Positions 7,786 through 17,003 of a stretch of DNA of 64,000 bases are shown piece by piece. The stretch spans positions 1 through 64,000 of the forward strand of contig JAQXRG010000124.1 of assembly GCA_029218405.1 (NCBI GenBank). The letters are read 5' to 3'. The position numbers and the translations under genes were made by a program. Each line of letters opens with the position of its first letter. Positions within the stretch are counted from its first letter, which is position 1. The notes below the pieces were generated by a model, which was given only the letters and a program-made list of their open reading frames with translations, was not told the origin of the DNA and searched no databases. Source of the stretch: Bacteroidales bacterium. Lineage in GTDB: Bacteria; Bacteroidota; Bacteroidia; Bacteroidales; Bacteroidaceae.

Positions 7786-7802
7786 TTAGGTGAAAAGACT
7801 GG

Positions 7803-7844
7803 AAAAGGGGTGAAAGGGAACGGCGATTCCCCTTCACCCCTTTT
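7803..7844 (-). terminator. Bidirectional intrinsic terminator
   Basis: AAAAGGGGTGAAAGGG pairs with CCCCTTCACCCCTTTT (one bulge) around a short loop. With A/T runs on both sides it can end transcription of the CoA-transferase operon on the minus strand. Confidence 0.75.
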
Positions 7845-7858
7845 TCAGGTACAGGGGG

Positions 7859-9355
7859 TTACTGAACGAACTTCCCCCATTGGGTGAGGCGCATGTCGCC
7901 TTCCGAGAGGAACACCTGGTGCATGCCGAGTGCGGCCGACAGGCAGTGGGAGGTCTGGCCTTTGGTCGCAATCTTCAGATAGTCCCACAACAATTGCTTG
8001 TAGTCGGGGTGCGCGCAGTTCTCGATGATGGTCTTGGCGCGTTCCATCGGGCTCTTGCCCCGCAGGTCGGCCACACCCTGTTCGGTGATGATGACGTTGA
8101 CAGAGTGCTCGCTGTGGTCCTGGTGCGACACCATGGGGACGATGGAGCTGATGCAGCCTCCCTTGGCCACCGAAGGACAGGTAAAGATGGAGATGTAGGC
8201 CGACCGGGTGAAGTCGCCGGAGCCACCGATGCCGTTCATCATTTTCGTGCCGCAGATGTGCGTGGAGTTGACATTGCCGTAGATGTCGGCCTCGATGGCC
8301 GTGTTCATGGAGATGACACCGATGCGGCGCACCACCTCCGGGCAGTTGGAGATTTCCGACGGACGGAGCACCAGCTTGTCGCGGAAGAAGTCCATGTCTT
8401 CGTAAATCTCCTGCAGGCAGTCGTTGGTGACGGTGAGCGAGCAGGTGCTGCCGAACTTGATGCGTCCTTCCTTGATGAGCTTGATGACCGAGTTCTGGAT
8501 GACCTCGGTGTACATCTCGAAGGGCGGGATGCTCTTGTCGCGTCCCAGGGCACCGAGTACGGCGTTGGCGATGTTGCCGACTCCCGACTGCAGGGGCAGG
8601 AACGTGGAGGGGATGATGCCGCGCTTCAGGTCTGCGGCCAGGAAGTCCGCCACGTTCTGTCCGATGCGGTCGGTCACCGGGTCGGGGTCCTGGAAGGAAC
8701 GGGCCTCGTCGGGCAGGTTCACTTCGACCACCCCGACAATCTTGGCCGGGTCAATCTGGATATGGTCTTGCCCGATACGGTCGCTGGGACGGAGAATGGG
8801 CAACGGGCGGCGGAACGGCGGGCGCTCCATCTCGTACACGTCGTGCATGCCGATCATCCGCTTGCTGTGCGCGGCGTTCAGCTCGATGATGACGCGGTCG
8901 GCCAGGCGGGCGATGGTCGGCGAGATGCCGCCGGCGGTCGTCAGGTAGATACGTCCGTCATCGGTCAGTTCGCAGGCCTCGATGATGGCCGTGCTGATGT
9001 GGCCCAGAAAGCTGGAACGGATGCGTTGTGCCACCTGCGAGAGATGGATGTCCGTATAATGGATCTTGCCGGCGTTCACCGCCTTGCGGAAGTCCGTATT
9101 GGTGGTGTAGGGAGCGCGGAAATAGATGCTGTCGGTACGTGCCAGCGCGCCGTCGCACGAGTCGCCGGTAGAGGCACCGGTGATGATGCTGACCTGGAAA
9201 TGCTCCCCCCGCTCGTGACGCTCTTGCGCGAGCTTGGCCAAGGCGGCGGTCACGCCTTTCGGGGTGCCGGCGGGTGTGAATCCGCTGAGACCCAATATCT
9301 CTCCGTCTTTGATGAGGCTTGCCGCTTCGGCGGCAGTCATTCGGGTATAGTTCAT
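7859..9355 (-). CDS. Acetyl-CoA hydrolase/succinate:CoA transferase family protein
   Basis: A cytosolic class I CoA-transferase of about 498 residues that exchanges CoA between acyl groups such as acetate, succinate or propionate; in Bacteroides this links succinyl-CoA and propionyl-CoA metabolism in succinate/propionate fermentation. The catalytic glutamate is expected at residue 355 in NTAIEADIYGNVNSTHI, and the glycine-rich GIGGSGDFTRSA follows. The ORF track extends 170 codons further upstream, but that extension is low-complexity and overlaps another gene in a different frame; MNYTRMTAAEAAS at 9355 is the family start. It is probably co-transcribed with the small membrane protein gene 47 nt upstream. 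Substrate preference cannot be read from sequence. Confidence 0.93.
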   Translation of the reverse strand: MNYTRMTAAEAASLIKDGEILGLSGFTPAGTPKGVTAALAKLAQERHERGEHFQVSIITGASTGDSCDGALARTDSIYFRAPYTTNTDFRKAVNAGKIHYTDIHLSQVAQRIRSSFLGHISTAIIEACELTDDGRIYLTTAGGISPTIARLADRVIIELNAAHSKRMIGMHDVYEMERPPFRRPLPILRPSDRIGQDHIQIDPAKIVGVVEVNLPDEARSFQDPDPVTDRIGQNVADFLAADLKRGIIPSTFLPLQSGVGNIANAVLGALGRDKSIPPFEMYTEVIQNSVIKLIKEGRIKFGSTCSLTVTNDCLQEIYEDMDFFRDKLVLRPSEISNCPEVVRRIGVISMNTAIEADIYGNVNSTHICGTKMMNGIGGSGDFTRSAYISIFTCPSVAKGGCISSIVPMVSHQDHSEHSVNVIITEQGVADLRGKSPMERAKTIIENCAHPDYKQLLWDYLKIATKGQTSHCLSAALGMHQVFLSEGDMRLTQWGKFVQ

Positions 9356-9402
9356 GATGCTGTGTTTTTTTAGAAAGTTGTATAAATAGGGTTGTTCTGT
9401 TT

Positions 9403-9792
9403 TCAGTATTTCCGATGGAAGATTTCGCCATAGAGGAAGGCCTGGCGGGCTGTCTGGGGCGAATCGATGCGGATGCGCGGCACCGCTTCCGTCCGTTCTG
9501 TCAGGGTCTCCCGCTCCACAGGTGCCGGTGCTGTCGTTTCCGCCGTTCCTTTCCGCTTCCGTCTTTTCGGGCGGCCGGGCTGCGGGTCGGCCGGCATCGG
9601 TGCCCGGTCGGCTGTTTCCGGTGCCATCAGTTCCTGGACTTCCGGTAGAGAGAAACTCTCCGGTACGGGTAGGGCCTCCGGTGCCGGCGCCCGGCCGGGT
9701 ACCGTCTTCTCCTTTTTCCCACCCAGCTGCTGTGCAGTGACGCGGAAAAGGAGAATGGCCAAAACTATCAGTATGGGCACAATACTTTCCAT
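9403..9792 (-). CDS. Small single-span membrane protein, unknown function
   Basis: A 129-residue protein beginning MESIVPILIVLAILLFRVTA, one N-terminal transmembrane helix, followed by a polar Pro/Arg/Lys-rich tail (for example PGRPKRRKRKGT) that should be cytosolic or disordered. I choose the ATG at 9792 and not the 9816 start of the ORF track, because a TACCTTTG promoter box at 9821-9814 makes the longer start implausible. It opens the transcription unit that continues into the CoA-transferase. I do not recognise a domain in the tail; similar short proteins sit before this CoA-transferase in other Bacteroides as far as I recall. Confidence 0.75.
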   Translation of the reverse strand: MESIVPILIVLAILLFRVTAQQLGGKKEKTVPGRAPAPEALPVPESFSLPEVQELMAPETADRAPMPADPQPGRPKRRKRKGTAETTAPAPVERETLTERTEAVPRIRIDSPQTARQAFLYGEIFHRKY

Positions 9793-9813
9793 GGTTGTCG
9801 TTTCGAGTTTGTT

Positions 9814-9821
9814 CAAAGGTA
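9814..9821 (-). promoter_or_regulatory. Promoter -7 box of the small membrane protein/CoA-transferase unit
   Basis: TACCTTTG on the minus strand, 21 nt before the ATG at 9792. It lies back to back with the miaB promoter. Confidence 0.55.
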
Positions 9822-9874
9822 CTAAAATATTTTATATCTCCACATCTTTTTATGGAAGTTAACACAGAAAACGG

Positions 9875-9882
9875 TATCTTTG
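9875..9882 (+). promoter_or_regulatory. Promoter -7 box of miaB
   Basis: TATCTTTG 29 nt upstream of the miaB start codon; fits the Bacteroides consensus. The -33 element is weak. Confidence 0.55.
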
Positions 9883-9911
9883 CCCCGTTTTATTATTAAT
9901 ATTCGTAGATT

Positions 9912-11285
9912 ATGACAACAAATGCAACGGGAGCGGACTTTAAATCCGCGACTGAAACCCATCCGAAAAAACTGTTTATCGAGACGTACGGCTGCCAGAT
10001 GAACGTGGCAGACAGTGAGGTCATTGCCTCCATCCTGCAGATGGCGGGCTACACACCCTGCGACACGCTGGAAGAGGCGGATGCGGTCCTGCTGAACACC
10101 TGCTCCATCCGCGACAACGCCGAGCAGAAAATCCTGAACCGTCTGGAGTTCTTTCATTCGTTGCGCGGCAAGAAGCGCCGCCGGCTGATTGTCGGTGTGG
10201 TGGGCTGTATGGCCGAACGGGTGAAGAACGACCTGATTGAGCACCACCATGTGGACTTAGTGGCTGGTCCGGACGCTTACCTGAGCCTGCCGGACCTGTT
10301 CGCGGCGGTGGAGGCCGGCCAAAAGGCCATCAATGTGGAACTCTCGACCACGGAGACCTACCGGGATGTCATCCCCTCACGCATCTGTGGCAACCACATC
10401 TCCGGCTTTGTGTCCATCATGAGGGGCTGCAACAACTTCTGCCACTATTGCATTGTGCCTTACACGCGTGGTCGGGAACGCAGCCGCGACATCGAAAGCA
10501 TCCTGAACGAGGTGCGCGACCTGGAGAAGAAAGGATACAAGGAGGTCACACTGCTGGGACAGAATGTCAATTCCTACCGCTTCGAGCAGGAAGGGGTGAC
10601 CATCACCTTCCCCCAACTGCTCCGCCGTGTGGCCGAGACCGTCCCGGGCATGCGTGTCCGTTTTACCACCTCGCACCCGAAAGACATGAGCGACGAGACC
10701 TTGCACGTGATTGCCGAGGTGCCCAATGTCTGCAAGCACATCCACCTGCCGGTGCAGAGCGGCAGTTCGCGCATCCTGCAACTGATGAACCGCAAGTACA
10801 CGCGCGAATGGTACTTGGAACGGGTGGCCGCCATCCGGCGCATCATTCCCGATTGTGGCTTGTCCACCGACATCTTCTCCGGATTCCACAGCGAGACGGA
10901 GGAGGACCACCAGCTGAGCCTGTCGCTGATGCGTGAATGTGGTTACGACTCCGCGTTCATGTTCAAGTATTCGGAGCGTCCCGGCACGTATGCCTCCAAG
11001 CACTTGCCCGATGACGTGCCCGAAGAAGTCAAGATTCGCCGTCTCAACGAACTGATAGAACTGCAGAACCAGTTGTCGGCCGAAAGCAATGCCAAGGATG
11101 TGGGAAAGACCTTCGAAGTATTGGTGGAGGGGGTCTCGAAGCGTTCGAAAGAGCAATTGTATGGACGCACGGAACAAAACAAGGTCGTGGTGTTCGACCG
11201 GGGAACCCACCGCATCGGCGACCGGGTCCGTGTCACCATCACAGCGTCTAGTTCCGCCACCTTGAAAGGAAAGGAAGAGGTCTGA
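9912..11285 (+). CDS. miaB: tRNA-2-methylthio-N6-dimethylallyladenosine synthase
   Basis: Radical SAM methylthiotransferase that adds the 2-methylthio group to i6A37 of tRNAs reading UNN codons. The 457-residue protein shows all three parts: the N-terminal MTTase domain with cluster cysteines Cys28 (YGCQMN), Cys64 (NTCSIR) and Cys99 (VGCMAE); the radical SAM motif Cys173-Cys177-Cys180 in GCNNFCHYC; and a C-terminal TRAM domain around KTFEVLVEGVSKRS. The motif NTCSIRDNAEQK points to MiaB and not MtaB or RimO. It is followed by a strong bidirectional terminator shared with the convergent PspC-like gene. Confidence 0.95.
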   Translation: MTTNATGADFKSATETHPKKLFIETYGCQMNVADSEVIASILQMAGYTPCDTLEEADAVLLNTCSIRDNAEQKILNRLEFFHSLRGKKRRRLIVGVVGCMAERVKNDLIEHHHVDLVAGPDAYLSLPDLFAAVEAGQKAINVELSTTETYRDVIPSRICGNHISGFVSIMRGCNNFCHYCIVPYTRGRERSRDIESILNEVRDLEKKGYKEVTLLGQNVNSYRFEQEGVTITFPQLLRRVAETVPGMRVRFTTSHPKDMSDETLHVIAEVPNVCKHIHLPVQSGSSRILQLMNRKYTREWYLERVAAIRRIIPDCGLSTDIFSGFHSETEEDHQLSLSLMRECGYDSAFMFKYSERPGTYASKHLPDDVPEEVKIRRLNELIELQNQLSAESNAKDVGKTFEVLVEGVSKRSKEQLYGRTEQNKVVVFDRGTHRIGDRVRVTITASSSATLKGKEEV

Positions 11286-11296
11286 CAAAAGCAAGA

Positions 11297-11370
11297 AGGA
11301 AATCCAAGGAGCCGGAATCGTCGGTCCCCCGGTATCGGGCGGCGACGGTACCGGTTCCTTGGATTTTCCT
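11297..11370. terminator. Bidirectional terminator between miaB and the PspC-like gene
   Basis: AGGAAATCCAAGGAGCCGG (11297-11315) pairs with CCGGTTCCTTGGATTTTCCT (11351-11370), about 18 bp, between two convergent genes. Confidence 0.8.
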
Positions 11371-11372
11371 GC

Positions 11373-11561
11373 TTACTGCTTCTGGGGCATGACAATCCAC
11401 ATCACCAAGTAGAGGATTACGCCGCAGAACGCGGTCAGCAGAGTGGCCAGCGCATAAACGATGCGCACCAGCGTTACATCCCAACCGAAATACTCTGCGA
11501 TTCCTGCGCAGACTCCGGCAATCATCTTATTGCTCGAACGAGCCAGTTTTTTAGTATCCAT
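11373..11561 (-). CDS. PspC domain-containing protein
   Basis: A 62-residue protein with the PspC signature KKLARSSNKMIAGVCAGIAEYFGWD followed by a hydrophobic hairpin ending LYLVMWIVMPQK. It is a small inner-membrane protein of the phage-shock-protein C family. It is the short stand-alone form common in Bacteroidetes, without the leucine-zipper tail of enterobacterial PspC. No pspA or pspF neighbours are present, so a stress role is only inferred from the family. A TACCTTTG box lies 26 nt upstream. Confidence 0.88.
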   Translation of the reverse strand: MDTKKLARSSNKMIAGVCAGIAEYFGWDVTLVRIVYALATLLTAFCGVILYLVMWIVMPQKQ

Positions 11562-11586
11562 ATTATCATTATTAGTTTATCGGGCG

Positions 11587-11594
11587 CAAAGGTA
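11587..11594 (-). promoter_or_regulatory. Promoter -7 box of the PspC-like gene
   Basis: TACCTTTG on the minus strand, 26 nt before the start codon. Confidence 0.5.
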
Positions 11595-11665
11595 GTTAAA
11601 TTCATTTAAAGAAATAGCATGCCTATCCAATTTATTTGTTATTTTGCAGCAAATTAGGGAAGAAA

Positions 11666-12565
11666 GTGAACGTACTCAAGATAGACCAATGCCCGCTTTG
11701 CGGAAAAAGCCATTTTGAGAAGGCGATGCAATGTACCGACCACTACGCCACCGGCGAAGCGTTCGACATTTACCGTTGCCGGGATTGTGGCTTTTTGTTT
11801 ACACAGGGAGTACCTGTGGAAGCTGAAATAGGACGTTATTACGAAAGTCCGGATTATATTTCACACAGCGATACCCGCCAAGGTTGGACCTACCGGGTAT
11901 ATCACTGGGTGCGTCGTTTCATGCTGGGACGTAAGGTGCGCTTGGTCAAACGAAGCAGTGGCTTGCCGAAAGGTGCCTTGCTGGACATAGGTACGGGTAC
12001 GGGTTATTTCCCGGATGCCTCGCGGAAGGCGGGTTGGACCGTGACCGCAATCGAGAAGAGTCCGGCGGCGCGGGCCTTTGCGAAGGAGCATTTTCACTTA
12101 GAGGTGCTGGCGCCTGAAGCGTTGGCGGAGCTGCCGTCCGCTTCGTTCGATGCCATTACCCTCTGGCACGTGATGGAGCATCTGGAAGACCTCAACGGGA
12201 CCTGGGAGCAACTGTTCCGGTTGTTGAAGCCGGATGGGGTGGTGGTGATTGCTGTACCGAACCCCAACTCCTACGATGCCGCCTATTACCGGGAACGGTG
12301 GGCGGCCTATGACGTGCCCCGTCATTTGTGGCACTTCGTCCCCTCCGTCATGCAGCAGTTGGGTGCCAAGCACGGATTCATATTGGCCGAGAGGCATCCG
12401 ATGCCGTTTGACGCTTTTTACATCGCCATGATGACAGAGCGGTATTATCACCATCGCCTGCCCTTCTTGCGCGGTCTGTGGATAGGTGCCAAGGCGTGGG
12501 TGGCCACGCTCGGGCGGAAGGAGCGGAGCAGCTCGATGATGTATGTATTCCGCAAAAAGAAATGA
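11666..12565 (+). CDS. Class I SAM-dependent methyltransferase with N-terminal zinc ribbon
   Basis: The 299-residue protein opens with a probable zinc ribbon, Cys9-x2-Cys12 (CPLC) and Cys38-x2-Cys41 (CRDC). The Rossmann SAM-binding motif LLDIGTGTGYF follows at residues 105-115, with acidic TAIEKS and LWHVMEHLED downstream. The ORF track starts at a TTG (11636); I prefer GTG at 11666, which gives MNVLKIDQCPLCG, close to homologues, and is preceded by AGGGAAG. The target is unknown; the DUF of this type is often annotated as a methyltransferase near cell-division gene ftsX in Bacteroidetes, and here it precedes ftsX by 27 nt, so it likely shares that operon. Confidence 0.85.
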   Translation: MNVLKIDQCPLCGKSHFEKAMQCTDHYATGEAFDIYRCRDCGFLFTQGVPVEAEIGRYYESPDYISHSDTRQGWTYRVYHWVRRFMLGRKVRLVKRSSGLPKGALLDIGTGTGYFPDASRKAGWTVTAIEKSPAARAFAKEHFHLEVLAPEALAELPSASFDAITLWHVMEHLEDLNGTWEQLFRLLKPDGVVVIAVPNPNSYDAAYYRERWAAYDVPRHLWHFVPSVMQQLGAKHGFILAERHPMPFDAFYIAMMTERYYHHRLPFLRGLWIGAKAWVATLGRKERSSSMMYVFRKKK

Positions 12566-12592
12566 ATGACAACGATTGGATAGAGAAAGGAT

Positions 12593-13459
12593 ATGGGAAA
12601 GAAACGGGGACTCTTTGACATGCAGTTCGTGACTTCCAGCATCAGTACCATGCTGGTATTGTTGTTGTTGGGAATGGTGGTGTTCTTCGGGATGACCGCC
12701 AACAACCTTTCTGTGTATGTGCGCGAGAACATCGCTTTCACCATCCAGCTGGACGAGAACGCGCGGGAGAGGGACATCCTGGCCTTCCAGCAAGAACTGA
12801 ACCAACAACCGTACATCAAGCAGACCACCTATATCTCCAAGGAACAGGCCCTGAAGGAACAGACACTGGCCATGGGAACCGACCCCACCGAGTTCTTGGG
12901 CTACAACCCCTTCACGCCGTCCATCGAGGTGAGGCTGCATGCTGCCTACGCCAACAGTGACAGCCTGCGCTGGATCAAGGAGGAGGTCAAGGTTCACAAG
13001 CAGGTGACCGAGATAGATTATCCGCAGGAACTGATGGATGCTGTCAACAGCAATATCCGGAGGATCAGCTTTGTCCTGCTGGGACTGGCGGCACTGCTCA
13101 CCCTCATCTCCTTCGCGCTCATCAACAACACGGTGCGGCTGACCATCTACTCGCAGCGTTTCCTGTTGCATACGATGAAGCTGGTGGGTGCCAGCTGGGG
13201 CTTTATCCGGCGCCCGTTCGTGGTGCGCAACCTGTGGGTAGGCATGCTGGCGGCTGCGATGGCGAATGCCTTGCTGATGGGAATGGCCTGTCTGCTGATA
13301 CGCTATGAGCCTGACTTGCTGTCGGTGGTGACTCCCCAGGTGATGGGAGTGGTCATGCTGACGGTTTTTGTGGCAGGAATAGGAATAACGACCCTTTGCG
13401 CCTATATTTCCATCAACAAGTATTTGCGGATGAGGGTCTCGGAATTATATTATAAATAA
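12593..13459 (+). CDS. ftsX: Cell division protein FtsX
   Basis: Membrane subunit of the FtsEX ABC-type complex that activates peptidoglycan hydrolases at the septum. The 288-residue protein has an N-terminal transmembrane helix (STMLVLLLLGMVVFFGM), a periplasmic domain of about 130 residues including SKEQALKEQ and NPFTPSIEVRL typical of FtsX, and three C-terminal helices. ftsE is not adjacent, which is usual in Bacteroidetes. It is the second gene of the methyltransferase-ftsX-DUF3098-uppP-truB-queA-folK run, with 6 nt to the next gene. Confidence 0.93.
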   Translation: MGKKRGLFDMQFVTSSISTMLVLLLLGMVVFFGMTANNLSVYVRENIAFTIQLDENARERDILAFQQELNQQPYIKQTTYISKEQALKEQTLAMGTDPTEFLGYNPFTPSIEVRLHAAYANSDSLRWIKEEVKVHKQVTEIDYPQELMDAVNSNIRRISFVLLGLAALLTLISFALINNTVRLTIYSQRFLLHTMKLVGASWGFIRRPFVVRNLWVGMLAAAMANALLMGMACLLIRYEPDLLSVVTPQVMGVVMLTVFVAGIGITTLCAYISINKYLRMRVSELYYK

Positions 13460-13465
13460 GAGGTA

Positions 13466-13714
13466 ATGAACAAGAACAATTTTGCCTTCGACAAGACCAA
13501 CTTCCTCCTGTTAGGCATAGGAATGGTGGTCATCCTCATCGGCTTTTTGCTGATGACGGGTCCCGGCTCGACCGAAACGGCTTTTGAACCGGACATTTTT
13601 AGTGTACGCCGCATCCAAGTGGCGCCTGTAACCTGTTTCCTGGGCTTCGTGTTTATGATGTACGGGATTCTCCGCAAGCCGAAAGATGCCGGAAAGGAGG
13701 GGGCTGAGTCATGA
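13466..13714 (+). CDS. DUF3098 membrane protein
   Basis: An 82-residue protein with two predicted transmembrane helices ([18 protein letters not shown] and [15 protein letters not shown]) separated by the short loop with [15 protein letters not shown] that marks DUF3098. The family is conserved between ftsX and uppP in Bacteroidetes, which implies an envelope-related role, but the function is not known. Its stop codon overlaps the uppP start (ATGA), indicating translational coupling. Confidence 0.9.
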   Translation: MNKNNFAFDKTNFLLLGIGMVVILIGFLLMTGPGSTETAFEPDIFSVRRIQVAPVTCFLGFVFMMYGILRKPKDAGKEGAES

Positions 13715-14514
13715 GTTGGATAGAAGCATTGGTGTTAGGCCTCCTGCAGGGACTGACAGAATACCTGCCGGTCAGCAGCAGCGGCCATCTGGCCATCGGA
13801 TCGGCCTTGTTCGGGATTGAAGGAGAGGAGAACCTGACCTTCACCATCGTGGTGCATGTGGCGACTGTCCTCAGTACGTTGGTCATCCTGTGGAAGGAAA
13901 TCAGTTGGATTTTCAAGGGATTGTTCCAGTGCCGGATGAACGACGAGACCCGGTATGTCGGGAATATCCTTGTCTCGATGATTCCCATCGGCATCGTAGG
14001 GGTGTTTTTTAAGGATACCGTGGAGGCCATCTTCGGTTCAGGCTTGTTCATTGTAGGCTGCATGCTTTTAGTGACAGCGGCCTTGCTGGTTTACTCTTAC
14101 TATGCCAAGCCGCGTGTCAAGGAGCGCATCGGATGGAAGGACGCCTTTGTGATTGGGCTGGCGCAGGCTTGTGCCGTCCTGCCGGGCTTGTCCCGTTCAG
14201 GCTCCACCATTGCCACCGGTCTGATTCTGGGCAACAAGAAGGAGACATTGGCGCAGTTCTCGTTCCTGATGGTCATTCCGCCCATCCTGGGCGAGGCGTT
14301 GCTGGATGGCCTGAAAATCGTGAAGGACGCTTCTGCGGCCGGTGCGGAGATTCCCATCGTTTCCCTCTGTGTGGGTTTCCTGGCCGCTTTCCTCTCGGGT
14401 TGCATCGCCTGCAAATGGATGATCAGCCTTGTCCGACGCGGTAAGTTGGTGTATTTTGGTATCTATTGTGCCATCGCGGGTGCCGTGACGATGCTGTGTA
14501 GTGTGTTGTCCTAA
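13711..14514 (+). CDS. uppP: Undecaprenyl-diphosphate phosphatase
   Basis: Integral membrane enzyme (BacA family) that dephosphorylates undecaprenyl pyrophosphate to recycle the lipid carrier for peptidoglycan and surface polysaccharides; overproduction is linked to bacitracin resistance. The 267-residue protein has the first catalytic motif [14 protein letters not shown] at residues 10-23 and the second [10 protein letters not shown] near residue 155, with about eight hydrophobic helices. It overlaps the DUF3098 gene by 4 nt. Confidence 0.95.
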   Translation: MSWIEALVLGLLQGLTEYLPVSSSGHLAIGSALFGIEGEENLTFTIVVHVATVLSTLVILWKEISWIFKGLFQCRMNDETRYVGNILVSMIPIGIVGVFFKDTVEAIFGSGLFIVGCMLLVTAALLVYSYYAKPRVKERIGWKDAFVIGLAQACAVLPGLSRSGSTIATGLILGNKKETLAQFSFLMVIPPILGEALLDGLKIVKDASAAGAEIPIVSLCVGFLAAFLSGCIACKWMISLVRRGKLVYFGIYCAIAGAVTMLCSVLS

Positions 14515-14531
14515 CTCCTAAAGTCAAGCGG

Positions 14532-15236
14532 ATGAATTTTAAAGAAGGAGAAGTGTTGTGTTTTGACAAGCCGTTGCGATGGACTTCGTTTGCGGTTGTC
14601 AACAAGATTCGGTACCATTTGTGCCGGAAGCTGAAGGTGAAGAAACTGAAGGTCGGACATGCCGGTACCCTGGACCCGTTGGCGACGGGAGTGATGATTG
14701 TCTGTACGGGTAAGGCGACCAAACGCATCGAGGAGTTCCAGTATCACACCAAGGAATATGTAGCCACCCTGCAGCTGGGAGCTACCACGCCCTCTTATGA
14801 CTTGGAGAAGGAGATAGACGCCACCTACCCGACGGACCACATTACCCGTGAGATGGTCGAGACAACCCTACAGCGGTTTGTCGGAACCATCGAGCAGGTA
14901 CCGCCGGCTTTCTCGGCCTGCAAGGTCAACGGCAGCCGTGCCTACGAGCTGGCCCGTAATGGTGACGAGGTGGAACTGAAAGCCAAGACGCTGGTCATTG
15001 ACGAGATAGAGCTGCTGGAATGTCAGTTGCCCGAAATCAAGATTCGGGTGGTCTGCAGCAAAGGAACCTATATCCGGGCACTGGCCCGCGACATCGGCGA
15101 GGCGCTCCAAAGCGGGGCACATCTTACCGCACTGGTCCGCACCCGTGTGGGCAGTGTCACCCTGGCCGATTGTATGAATGTAGAGCAATTCCCCGAATGG
15201 CTCGACCAACAAGAAATAGAAGTAACAACAGTATAA
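14532..15236 (+). CDS. truB: tRNA pseudouridine-55 synthase
   Basis: Forms pseudouridine 55 in the T-loop of tRNAs. The 234-residue protein has the substrate loop [14 protein letters not shown] and the catalytic aspartate Asp48 in [12 protein letters not shown], then [14 protein letters not shown] and the conserved [14 protein letters not shown] block. It is shorter than E. coli TruB (314) because the C-terminal PUA-like region is missing, as in many Bacteroidetes. It sits 17 nt after uppP and 19 nt before queA. Confidence 0.95.
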   Translation: MNFKEGEVLCFDKPLRWTSFAVVNKIRYHLCRKLKVKKLKVGHAGTLDPLATGVMIVCTGKATKRIEEFQYHTKEYVATLQLGATTPSYDLEKEIDATYPTDHITREMVETTLQRFVGTIEQVPPAFSACKVNGSRAYELARNGDEVELKAKTLVIDEIELLECQLPEIKIRVVCSKGTYIRALARDIGEALQSGAHLTALVRTRVGSVTLADCMNVEQFPEWLDQQEIEVTTV

Positions 15237-15255
15237 GGAAAGAAAGGAAAGAAAG

Positions 15256-16314
15256 ATGAAGTTGTCACAATTCAAATTCAAATTGCCGGAAGAGCAGATA
15301 GCGTTGTATCCGGCCAAGTATCGCGACGAGTCTCGGTTGATGGTGGTGCATAAATCGACCGGCGAGATTGAGCACGTCCAGTTTAAGGATGTCCTGAACT
15401 ATTTTGATGATAAGGATGTGTTTGTCTTTAATGACACCAAGGTCTTTCCTGCCCGTCTGTACGGCAATAAGGAAAAGACGGGTGCCCGTATTGAAGTGTT
15501 CCTGCTGCGTGAGCTGAACGAGGACCTCCATTTGTGGGATGTGCTGGTGGATCCTGCCCGTAAGATCCGTATCGGCAACAAGCTGTATTTCGGCGAGGAT
15601 GACTCGATGGTGGCGGAGGTGATTGACAATACGACCTCACGCGGGCGCACCCTTCGTTTCTTGTACGATGACGGTCCTCACGACGAGTTCAAGAAAGCGC
15701 TGTACGCATTGGGCGAACCCCCTCTTCCGCCTTTCATCCATCGGGCGGCGGAACCGGAGGACACAGAGCGCTTCCAGACCATCTTCGCCAAGAACGAGGG
15801 AGCGGTCACTGTGCCTGCCGCAGGCTTGCACTTCAGCCGTGAGCTGATGAAGCGGATGGAAATCAAGGGCATTGAATCCGCGTTCATCACCATGCATTGT
15901 GGCTTGGGGAACTTCCGCGACATTGATGTGGAAGACCTGACCAAGCACAAGATGGATTCCGAGCAGATGTTTGTCGATGCGGAGGTTTGCCGTATCGTGA
16001 ACGCGGCCAAGGACGGCGGCCACAAAGTATGTGCGGTGGGCACCTCTGTGATGCGGACGGTGGAGACAGCCGTAGGTACCGACTGCCGCCTGAAAGAGTT
16101 TGAGGGATGGACCAACAAATTCATCTTCCCGCCCTATGAGTTCTCATTGGCCGACTGCATGATCAGTAATTTCCACATGCCGCTTTCGACCATGCTGATG
16201 CTGGTCTGCTCCTTCGGTGGCTATGAGCTGGTGATGGAAGCCTACCATACTGCCTTGAAGGAAGGGTATCGCTTTGGTACCTATGGTGATGCCATGCTGA
16301 TTCTGGACAAATAA
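15256..16314 (+). CDS. queA: S-adenosylmethionine:tRNA ribosyltransferase-isomerase
   Basis: Transfers and isomerises the ribosyl group of SAM to 7-aminomethyl-deazaguanine in tRNA, making epoxyqueuosine. The 352-residue length fits the family. Family segments include [21 protein letters not shown] near the N-terminus (shown here in part), [22 protein letters not shown] and [11 protein letters not shown], and the C-terminal [18 protein letters not shown]. Its position between truB and folK is part of the conserved tRNA-modification cluster. Confidence 0.96.
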   Translation: MKLSQFKFKLPEEQIALYPAKYRDESRLMVVHKSTGEIEHVQFKDVLNYFDDKDVFVFNDTKVFPARLYGNKEKTGARIEVFLLRELNEDLHLWDVLVDPARKIRIGNKLYFGEDDSMVAEVIDNTTSRGRTLRFLYDDGPHDEFKKALYALGEPPLPPFIHRAAEPEDTERFQTIFAKNEGAVTVPAAGLHFSRELMKRMEIKGIESAFITMHCGLGNFRDIDVEDLTKHKMDSEQMFVDAEVCRIVNAAKDGGHKVCAVGTSVMRTVETAVGTDCRLKEFEGWTNKFIFPPYEFSLADCMISNFHMPLSTMLMLVCSFGGYELVMEAYHTALKEGYRFGTYGDAMLILDK

Positions 16315-16317
16315 GCC

Positions 16318-16785
16318 ATGGCGAAAGTATATCTCAGTCTGGGAACGAACCTGGGGGACAAGCCGGCGAATCTGCAGGCGGCTGTCGCCCGACTGCAAGC
16401 GAAGATAGGGAACGTGGTTTCCCTATCTTCTTTTTATGAGACACAGCCGTGGGGATTTGTTTCCCAACACTCTTTCCTCAACGCGGCCGTTTGCGTGGAG
16501 ACCGCATTGTCGCCCGTGGAGGTGCTGCAGGCCACCCAAGCGATAGAGCGTGAGTTGGGCCGTACCCACAAATCGGTGGACGGCGTCTATGCGGACCGTC
16601 TGATAGATCTTGATCTGTTGCTGTATGATGACTATGTGCTGCAGACCGATGAACTGACAGTACCTCATCCGCTGATGACCGAGCGTGCTTTCGTCATGGA
16701 CCCGCTGTGCGAGATTGCTGCGGACGTGGTTCATCCGGTCTTTCATCGTACGTTGGCGGAACTAAAAGGTACGGAAGGGACATAA
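16318..16785 (+). CDS. folK: 2-amino-4-hydroxy-6-hydroxymethyldihydropteridine pyrophosphokinase
   Basis: Pyrophosphoryl transfer from ATP to 6-hydroxymethyl-7,8-dihydropterin in folate synthesis. The 155-residue protein has YLSLGTNLGDKPANLQAA at the N-terminus, the substrate loop SSFYETQPWGF, and the signature RTHKSVDGVYADRLIDLDLL that carries the two magnesium-binding aspartates. It starts 3 nt after queA, so it is the last gene of that operon. The run of A directly after its stop codon is the U-tract of a small RNA coded on the other strand. Confidence 0.95.
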   Translation: MAKVYLSLGTNLGDKPANLQAAVARLQAKIGNVVSLSSFYETQPWGFVSQHSFLNAAVCVETALSPVEVLQATQAIERELGRTHKSVDGVYADRLIDLDLLLYDDYVLQTDELTVPHPLMTERAFVMDPLCEIAADVVHPVFHRTLAELKGTEGT

Positions 16786-16790
16786 AAAAA

Positions 16791-16997
16791 GCGACTGACC
16801 TGCCTCGCGCAGCCCATCCGCCGGAATCGGAAAGAACCCCCATATAGGGTTCTTTTCTCATCTTCGTTTAGTTCGTGTTATCCTTTCATTTGCTCTTATA
16901 CCTTACAATCTTAAGGCTATTACCTATTGAAAAATCCTAACCTGAAAACATTACTAATAATAATCTAATACCTTTTCTAATGAATGGTTTCACAACC
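16791..16997 (-). ncRNA. Candidate structured small RNA (~207 nt)
   Basis: On the minus strand a strong promoter (TTG, 19 nt, TACCTTTG at 17011-17004) is followed by about 207 nt without an ORF and then by an intrinsic terminator: GCGGATGGGCTGC pairs with GCAGGTCAGTCGC around GCGAG (16821-16791, 11 of 13 pairs), followed by TTTTTTT (16790-16784). Inside, AAGAACCC and GGGGTTCTT form a second strong hairpin. Size and lone-standing nature would suit 6S RNA or another housekeeping RNA, but I cannot identify a family from conserved residues. It is not tmRNA, RNase P or SRP RNA by their usual motifs. Ends are estimated. Confidence 0.6.
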
Positions 16998-17003
16998 ACG
17001 ATG

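Noticed and set aside
9356-9865. 170-codon N-terminal extension of the CoA-transferase
   Set aside because: Low-complexity Gly/Thr-rich translation overlapping a better-supported membrane-protein gene in another frame; also crosses a promoter box.
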